Assembly: GCA_965232485.1 (NCBI GenBank)
Contig: OZ246975.1
Coordinates: 2,232,001 to 2,296,000 of the forward strand
Direction: 5' to 3'
From: VXPQ01 sp965232485
GTDB lineage: Bacteria > Bacteroidota > Rhodothermia > Rhodothermales > VXPQ01
DNA: 64,000 nt
Below are positions 58,958 through 64,000 of this stretch, piece by piece. The notes below the pieces were generated by a model, which was given only the letters and a program-made list of their open reading frames with translations, ran no database searches and was not told the DNA's origin. Position 1 is the first letter of the stretch. Each line of letters opens with the position of its first letter. Made by a program: the position numbers and the translations under genes.

Positions 58958-61483
58958 ATGTCCGGCGTTCTCGGACACATTCTGATCCTGTTCGGCTTCG
59001 TGGCCTGTGCGCTTGCGGGCTACGCCTATCTTCAGGCTGCGCGCACCGGGCAGGCCGAATGGAGGCGGATTGGCCGCGTTGCGTGGATCGTTATGGCCGC
59101 AAGCCTTGCGGGGGCCGCGGCGATCCTGATGGTCCTGCTCCTCACGCACCAGTTCCAGTACGCCTACGTATACCAGCAAACCTCCCGCGCGCTGCCGACC
59201 CACTTTCTGGTTTCGTCTTTCTGGGCCGGTCAGGAAGGATCGTTTCTGCTCTGGATTCTCCTGATGAGCGCGCTTGGCCTAACGCTGATGCGCGCGCTAA
59301 GGGGCTGGGAAGCCCCTGTGATGACGATTCTGGCGGGATCGCAGTGGTTTCTGGTTTCGATGATTGCGGGGTTGCAGATGGGGCCGTTGCGGGTTGGCGC
59401 GTCGCCCTTCGCTACGCTCGCCGACAAGTTCCCGGATGCGCCCATGCTGCAAATTCCGGGTTTCATACCGGCGGACGGATCGGGGCTGAACGACTTGCTC
59501 CAGAATTACTGGATGGTTATTCATCCGCCTACGCTTTTTGCGGGCTTCACGCTGATGGCGGTTCCGTTTGCGTTCGCCATCGCCGCGCTCTGGAAACGCC
59601 GGTACACCGAGTGGATTCCGCGGGCGCTGCCGTGGGCGCTCGTCGGCGCGGCCGTGCTGGGCGTCGGCATTGCGATGGGCGGCTACTGGGCGTACGAAAC
59701 GCTTTCGTTCGGCGGCTACTGGGCGTGGGATCCTGTGGAAAATTCCTCCCTCGTTCCCTGGCTTACGGGCATCGCTGCGGTCCACGCCATGATTATCCGG
59801 AAGAAAAGCGGGCGAGGCCACAAGTCCACTTTTCTGTTCTGCATCCTGTCGTACATGCTGGTCATTTATTCGACGTTTCTGACCCGGAGCGGGATACTGG
59901 GCGACGTGTCGGTGCACTCCTTCGTGGATCTGGGCATGATGAACCAGCTTCTCGTCTGGATACTGGCCATGGGCGCGGTCGGGTTCGGCCTGTTTGCGTA
60001 TCGCTACCGGGAGTTGCCTGCGCCTGATCGCGAGCCCAATGTGCTCTCGCGCGAGTTCATGACGTTTTGCGGCGCCATGCTGCTGGCTTGTCTGGCCGCT
60101 GTCGTTACGGTAGGCACCAGCTCGCCTATTCTGGGGAAACTGTTTCGGGAGGCGCCTTCCACCGTGCCGATCGATTTCTACAACAAGTGGACGCTCCCGC
60201 TTTCCATCCTGATTGTGTTTCTGGCGGGCCTCGGGCAATTGTTCTGGTGGAACCGGATGAATATCGAGCAGGCGAACCGGATTCTGCTCAAACCGATCAT
60301 TGGGGCCGCGGTCAGTACGATCGCGGTGCTGATTTTTACGCCGTTCGCGGCGGAAACCGTCCAGCGGCCGGATGTTTCGACGGCGGGCGCCGCGCCGGAC
60401 GCCGCGCAGGCGGGATTCGGGCTGATCGAAGGGATCCGGGGTTTCGGGGAGGTCTACGGGACGGGCGTTCTGCTGCTGCTCCTTGTGTTCATGGCGTTCT
60501 TTGCGCTCTACGGGAACGGCATGGTTCTCTGGAAGATCGGGCGCGGCAATCCGCGCATGGCGGGCGGCGCCACGGCGCATGTAGGGTTCGCCGTTATGGT
60601 CCTCGCCATTGTGGCGTCGAGCGGGTTCAGCAAGCCCATCGGCGTATTGCGCGGCGCGCCGCTGACGGATCGCTCGGATACGTTCGTGCTGGAGCGGGGT
60701 CAGACGCGCTCGGTGGGGGGATATCTCGTGACCTGGTCGGGGCGCGAACGCACGGCCCGCAACCGTCCAGTGTACGTGCTGGATTTCGTCGATCAGAACG
60801 GGCGCGCCTTCACCGTTCGCCCGGTTGTGTACAAAAGCGCGCAGGCGCAGTGGATCCAGCATCCCGACCACGAAATGTACCTGGACAAGGATATCTTCGT
60901 GGCGGTGTCGCCGAGCGCCATGTACGAGGCGAACGAAGAATCCGAAGATCCTTCCGCGAAACAGGGCGAACTGACCCTTTCCCGGGGAGATTCCACGGTG
61001 GTGGGCGATGATGCGTTCGCCATCCGGTTCATTGATTACCAGACGAATATTCCCGATCTGCCGGATTCCGCGGAAATTGGCGTGGCGGCCTTGCTGGACG
61101 TGACGAATCTGGAAACCCGCGAAACCCGTCGCTTGAGTCCGGTCTATCTGATCATGCAGGACCGTACGCAGCAATACATTCAGAATCGCGCGAACGATTG
61201 GGATTTGACGGTCACGTTTACGGGCATGAATGTGGATAACGGCTCTATTCGCCTTTTTCTGGAGGGGGTCGCCGTCTCGCCCGACGAATGGATCGTGGTG
61301 CAGGCCTGGGAAAAACCGTTCATCAATTTTCTGTGGTTCGGGTTTTTGCTGCTTACCGGCGGGTTCGGGCTTGCGGCCTGGCGCCGCTATGCGGATAATC
61401 GCCACAGCGCCCGGCGGGAAAAACGCCTTGCCGCCCCGGATTCTGCGGCCTCCGGCCCCGCCGCCCCGTCTACAGATTCGTGA
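58958..61483 (+). CDS. ccmF: cytochrome c biogenesis protein CcmF/CcsA-like
   Basis: An 841-residue multi-pass membrane protein (about 14 helices). The haem-handling WWD-like motif is GGYWAWDPVENSSLVPWL, preceded by the conserved HPPTLFAGF with a haem-ligand His, and LTRSGILGDVSVHSF follows. The first part carries FWAGQEGSFLLWILLM, typical of CcmF/NrfE. A long C-terminal periplasmic segment lies between helices after GFSKPIGV. CcmF with CcmH (or CcsA) attaches haem to apocytochrome c. The stop codon overlaps the convergent metal-permease gene by 14 bp. Confidence 0.92.
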   Translation: MSGVLGHILILFGFVACALAGYAYLQAARTGQAEWRRIGRVAWIVMAASLAGAAAILMVLLLTHQFQYAYVYQQTSRALPTHFLVSSFWAGQEGSFLLWILLMSALGLTLMRALRGWEAPVMTILAGSQWFLVSMIAGLQMGPLRVGASPFATLADKFPDAPMLQIPGFIPADGSGLNDLLQNYWMVIHPPTLFAGFTLMAVPFAFAIAALWKRRYTEWIPRALPWALVGAAVLGVGIAMGGYWAYETLSFGGYWAWDPVENSSLVPWLTGIAAVHAMIIRKKSGRGHKSTFLFCILSYMLVIYSTFLTRSGILGDVSVHSFVDLGMMNQLLVWILAMGAVGFGLFAYRYRELPAPDREPNVLSREFMTFCGAMLLACLAAVVTVGTSSPILGKLFREAPSTVPIDFYNKWTLPLSILIVFLAGLGQLFWWNRMNIEQANRILLKPIIGAAVSTIAVLIFTPFAAETVQRPDVSTAGAAPDAAQAGFGLIEGIRGFGEVYGTGVLLLLLVFMAFFALYGNGMVLWKIGRGNPRMAGGATAHVGFAVMVLAIVASSGFSKPIGVLRGAPLTDRSDTFVLERGQTRSVGGYLVTWSGRERTARNRPVYVLDFVDQNGRAFTVRPVVYKSAQAQWIQHPDHEMYLDKDIFVAVSPSAMYEANEESEDPSAKQGELTLSRGDSTVVGDDAFAIRFIDYQTNIPDLPDSAEIGVAALLDVTNLETRETRRLSPVYLIMQDRTQQYIQNRANDWDLTVTFTGMNVDNGSIRLFLEGVAVSPDEWIVVQAWEKPFINFLWFGFLLLTGGFGLAAWRRYADNRHSARREKRLAAPDSAASGPAAPSTDS

Positions 61484-62585
61484 TGGCCTCGGCGGCTGCT
61501 TCGCGGCCCTTCGGAGTCAACGCCAGCATATCGTCGCCGGCCTGCCGCACCAGTCCGTTCGATTGCGCCCTGCGGACGACCCGTTGCGCGAAATCCCGTT
61601 CCCAGGAGAGATGTTCTTCAAGGTGCCCGATCCGATGCTCTATGTTCGCCTCGGGCAGCCCTTCGTGGTTGAACAGGTGGATGGCCAGCATTTTCTCGGC
61701 GAATTCCCGTTTTTGCCGGATGCGCCGCCATCGTCCCGCCAGCACGCCGTATCGGGGGGCGGCCAGCCAGACGATCAAAAACACCATGCCCGCCGCCGTG
61801 GCCATCGCGCCGGCAATGGATACGTCGAACAGGCGGGCCGCCTGGAACCCGACCAGCGCGGAGACCGCGCCGAGCGCCACGCTCAGCAGGATCATGTTGC
61901 GGAGCCGGTCGGTCAGCAGGTAGGCCGCTGCAGGCGGCGCGACCATCAGGGCCACGACGAGGATTGAACCCACGGCGTCGAACGCCGCCACGGCGGTGAT
62001 CGAAACGAGGGTCATGAGTCCGTAATGGATCAGCGCCGGGGCGAAGCCCAGCGTCGCCGCCAGGCCCGCGTCGAACGTGGCGATTTTCAGTTCCTTGTAG
62101 AAGAGGGCGATGAAGGCGGCGTTCGCCAACCCCGCCGCGCTCATCGCATACAGCGCGCGCGGCCCGATATCCCTTCCCAGCACGATGAGCCGGTCGAACG
62201 GGGCGAAGGCCGGTTCGCCGAGGAGCACGGCGTCGGTGTCGAGGTGTACGTCGCCGGCGTAGCGGGCGATAAGGAGCACGCCCACGCTGAACAACACGGG
62301 AAACACCAGGCCGATCGCGGCGTCTTCCCGGACGCGCTGCGTGGAAACGAGCAGTTCGACCAGCATGGCGGCAAGTACGCCCGTAGCCGCCGCGACCAGA
62401 ATCAGCAGGGGAGAATTCAGATCGTGGGTCCAGAAAAACGCCACTACCACGCCCGGCAAGATGGCGTGGCTTATGGCGTCGCTCATCATGGCCATCTTGC
62501 GCAGCGCGAGGAACGCGCCCGGGAGCGCGCACGCCGCCGCCACGACCACGGCGAGCATCTGGATTTCAATTTCTCCCTGGGTCAT
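61470..62585 (-). CDS. metal ABC transporter permease with C-terminal winged-helix domain (second permease)
   Basis: A 371-residue ABC-3-family permease for Mn2+/Zn2+/Fe2+. The start ATG 62585 (MTQGEIEIQMLAVVVAAACALPGAFLALRKMAMMSDAISHAILPGVVVAFF) shows the conserved SDAISHAILPG in a loop of the permease. About eight membrane helices follow, to residue 285. The last 85 residues (HLFNHEGLPEANIEHRIGHLEEHLSWERDFAQRVVRRA ... LTPKGREAA) form a winged-helix domain of the kind fused to TroD/MntD-type permeases, perhaps metal-sensing. It overlaps the upstream permease gene by 4 nt (ATGA). Confidence 0.88.
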   Translation of the reverse strand: MTQGEIEIQMLAVVVAAACALPGAFLALRKMAMMSDAISHAILPGVVVAFFWTHDLNSPLLILVAAATGVLAAMLVELLVSTQRVREDAAIGLVFPVLFSVGVLLIARYAGDVHLDTDAVLLGEPAFAPFDRLIVLGRDIGPRALYAMSAAGLANAAFIALFYKELKIATFDAGLAATLGFAPALIHYGLMTLVSITAVAAFDAVGSILVVALMVAPPAAAYLLTDRLRNMILLSVALGAVSALVGFQAARLFDVSIAGAMATAAGMVFLIVWLAAPRYGVLAGRWRRIRQKREFAEKMLAIHLFNHEGLPEANIEHRIGHLEEHLSWERDFAQRVVRRAQSNGLVRQAGDDMLALTPKGREAAAEAITNL

Positions 62586-63688
62586 CGTTGCTCCTTTTTC
62601 AACGCGTCTACGCGGCGCAGGCCCGCCTCGCTCAGGGCCCATCCGTCCCCCGCGCGGCGGACGAGACGCTCCTTTTGCAGGCGGACGAGCAGGCGGTCTA
62701 CGGGAATGTCTTTCGCCTGCATGGCTTGCACGGCGCCCTGCGGGTGGGGGCGCAGCGGATCGTTGTGCTGCATGCCCAGCGCGTAGAGGTCCAGCAGCAC
62801 GCTTTCGCGCCGGAAACGTCCCGCATTCCGGCGTCTGCGCAGGCGTTGCCCCAGCAGGCCGCGCTTCGGCGCGAAAAAGAGCGACGCCGCCACGATCATT
62901 CCCATGCAGAGCACGATCAGCGGGCCGGTCGGCAAGCCGGTTTCGAGGCTGCTGAGCACGGCCCCGGTTACGCCCCCCGCCGCGCCGAATCCGGCGGACA
63001 GCAGCACCATTTTCCACAAGGCGTCCGTCCATTGCCGTCCGGCGGCGGCCGGCGCCACGATCATGGCGCTCATCAGCACGACGCCGACGGTCTGCAATCC
63101 GATTACGATGGCCACGACCAGCAGCGCCGTCAGGAAGAGGTCCACGCGCCGCATGGGCAAGCCCAGCGTGCGTCCGTATTCCGGGTCGAAGGCCAGCAAT
63201 TTCAATTCTTTCCAGAAAAGCGCCGTCAGAAGGAGCGCGACGCCCCCCAGGATGGCCATGGCGACGACGTCGCGGCGGACCAGCGAGGAGGCCTGTCCGA
63301 ACAAAAACGTATCCAGTCCGGCCTGGGCGGCCCCGGCGTGTCGCCGAATCCACGTAAGCAGGACCAGCCCTGCGCCGAAGAATACGGACAGCGAGAGGGC
63401 CAGCATGCTGTCGTATTTGATGCGGGTGGTTTCGGTGACGGACATGATCCAGAGCGTCGCCAGCCATCCCGCCAGCGCGGCGCCGACCATGAGCGCCAGC
63501 GGCGCCTTGCTTCCCGTCAGCAGGAAGGCGAGCGCGACGCCGGGCAGCGCAGCGTGCGAAATGGCGTCGCCAAGGAGGCTTTGTCCGCGCAGTACGGCGT
63601 AGGCGCCCAGTCCGCCGCTCACAATGCCCAGTACGGCGGAACCCAGCGCCACCATGCGTAGCGTATAGTCGCTGAACAGGTGTTCCAT
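62582..63688 (-). CDS. metal ABC transporter permease with C-terminal winged-helix domain (first permease)
   Basis: A 368-residue permease homologous to the next gene: MEHLFSDYTLRMVALGSAVLGIVSGGLGAYAVLRGQSLLGDAISHAALPGVALAF, with GDAISHAALPG, then about eight helices. The C-terminus (from about 285) is again a winged-helix-like domain (ALGMQHNDPLRPHPQG ... LVRRAGDGWALSEAGLRRV). Two permeases with such tails after one ATPase is the arrangement of MntABCD/TroABCD-type manganese/zinc systems. The last 4 nt overlap the following permease gene. Confidence 0.87.
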   Translation of the reverse strand: MEHLFSDYTLRMVALGSAVLGIVSGGLGAYAVLRGQSLLGDAISHAALPGVALAFLLTGSKAPLALMVGAALAGWLATLWIMSVTETTRIKYDSMLALSLSVFFGAGLVLLTWIRRHAGAAQAGLDTFLFGQASSLVRRDVVAMAILGGVALLLTALFWKELKLLAFDPEYGRTLGLPMRRVDLFLTALLVVAIVIGLQTVGVVLMSAMIVAPAAAGRQWTDALWKMVLLSAGFGAAGGVTGAVLSSLETGLPTGPLIVLCMGMIVAASLFFAPKRGLLGQRLRRRRNAGRFRRESVLLDLYALGMQHNDPLRPHPQGAVQAMQAKDIPVDRLLVRLQKERLVRRAGDGWALSEAGLRRVDALKKEQR

Positions 63689-63706
63689 CGGCGTTTTTCC
63701 GGCAGG

Positions 63707-64000
63707 CTACGGCGCGTCGGGTTCGGAAGCGCCGGCGGCGTCCACGCTGCGCAAAAAGGCGATGCGCCCGCCGTACGCAAGGCGCAGATTTTCCGGCGTA
63801 AAGGCTTTTTCGACCGGGCCGGAGGCAATCCGCCGGACGTTCAGCAGCATCGCATGGTCGAAGTATTCCTCGACGGTTTGCAGGTCGTGGTGCACGACGA
63901 GCAAGGTGCGTCCCTGCGCCCGCAACGCCCGCAGCAGGTCGATGATGGCCCGTTCGGTGACGGCGTCCACCCCCTGAAACGGTTCGTCCATCAGGTAGAC
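63707..64000 (-). CDS. metal ABC transporter ATP-binding subunit (partial; 5' end beyond window)
   Basis: The last 97 residues of an ABC ATPase read from the right edge of the window. Walker B and D-loop are YLMDEPFQGVDAV, the H-loop is LLVVHHDLQTV, and FDHAMLLNVRRIASGPVEKAFTPENLRLAYGG is a common tail of ZnuC/MntB/TroB-type ATPases. It ends 18 bp before the first permease gene, so it belongs to that operon. The binding-protein gene would be expected further right, outside the window. Confidence 0.92.
   Translation of the reverse strand, partial: VYLMDEPFQGVDAVTERAIIDLLRALRAQGRTLLVVHHDLQTVEEYFDHAMLLNVRRIASGPVEKAFTPENLRLAYGGRIAFLRSVDAAGASEPDAP

Overview
The window (about 58-60 % G+C by eye, chromosomal) looks like a piece of a Bacteroidota/Rhodothermota-type genome, probably Rhodothermales or a relative. 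The evidence is two TonB-dependent receptors with N-terminal carboxypeptidase-regulatory-like domains, a PorV/PorQ-type outer-membrane protein, a secreted protein ending in a type IX secretion (YPNPF...) C-terminal domain, an archaeal-type prolyl-tRNA synthetase, and a DUF6807/PVC-type haem dehydrogenase. The species is not determined.

Layout. 1-5549: the 3' end of rmuC, then an immigration site holding two restriction-modification systems. The first (311-2412) is bracketed by perfect 25-bp direct repeats. The second (3250-4987, convergent, MjaI-like) lies between two diverged copies of one sigma70-like promoter and leader. 5550-6707: a PA0069-type radical SAM gene. 6994-13290: TonB receptor, T9SS-sorted protein and PorV-like gene. 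13380-23875: a co-directional sugar-type cluster (PfkB kinase, RhaT-like transporter, FGE-like lipidless secreted protein, secreted TIM-barrel hydrolase, ferritin-like DUF455 protein, giant DUF6807-dehydrogenase-cytochrome fusion). 24346-26160: dnaA and a candidate oriC. 26345-28110: amt-glnB. 28518-32725: soluble sugar dehydrogenase, aldo/keto reductase, and a ubiquitin-like/E1/rhodanese fusion next to a JAMM protease. 32743-35395: tRNA-Leu, tRNA-Lys, a pyrophosphatase-like gene and aspS. 35606-37138: Na+/solute symporter.

37502-39543: a lower-G+C two-gene module of an OLD/SMC-like ATPase and a small PD-(D/E)XK-like protein, overlapping by 4 nt; this is a candidate uncharacterised defence system. 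39578-42183: a lipoprotein amidohydrolase and a glycosyltransferase interrupted at a run of 13 G and followed by two tandem copies of its own C-terminus, each in a different reading frame. This would make a three-state phase switch if the tract length varies. 42318-48267: RND efflux operon. 48310-51116: MpaB-type oxygenase, squalene/phytoene synthase, a broken ATPase. 51206-58509: FadL-like porin, repeat-bearing lipoprotein, proS, TonB receptor. 58958-64000: ccmF-like gene and a two-permease metal ABC transporter that runs off the window.

Functionally, housekeeping (dnaA, aspS, proS, tRNAs, nitrogen sensing, cytochrome c and metal import) alternates with accessory loci that fill the gaps: R-M systems, the ATPase/nuclease pair, repeat arrays and slippage-prone homopolymers. 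Family names come from motif recognition by eye; no database search was run.
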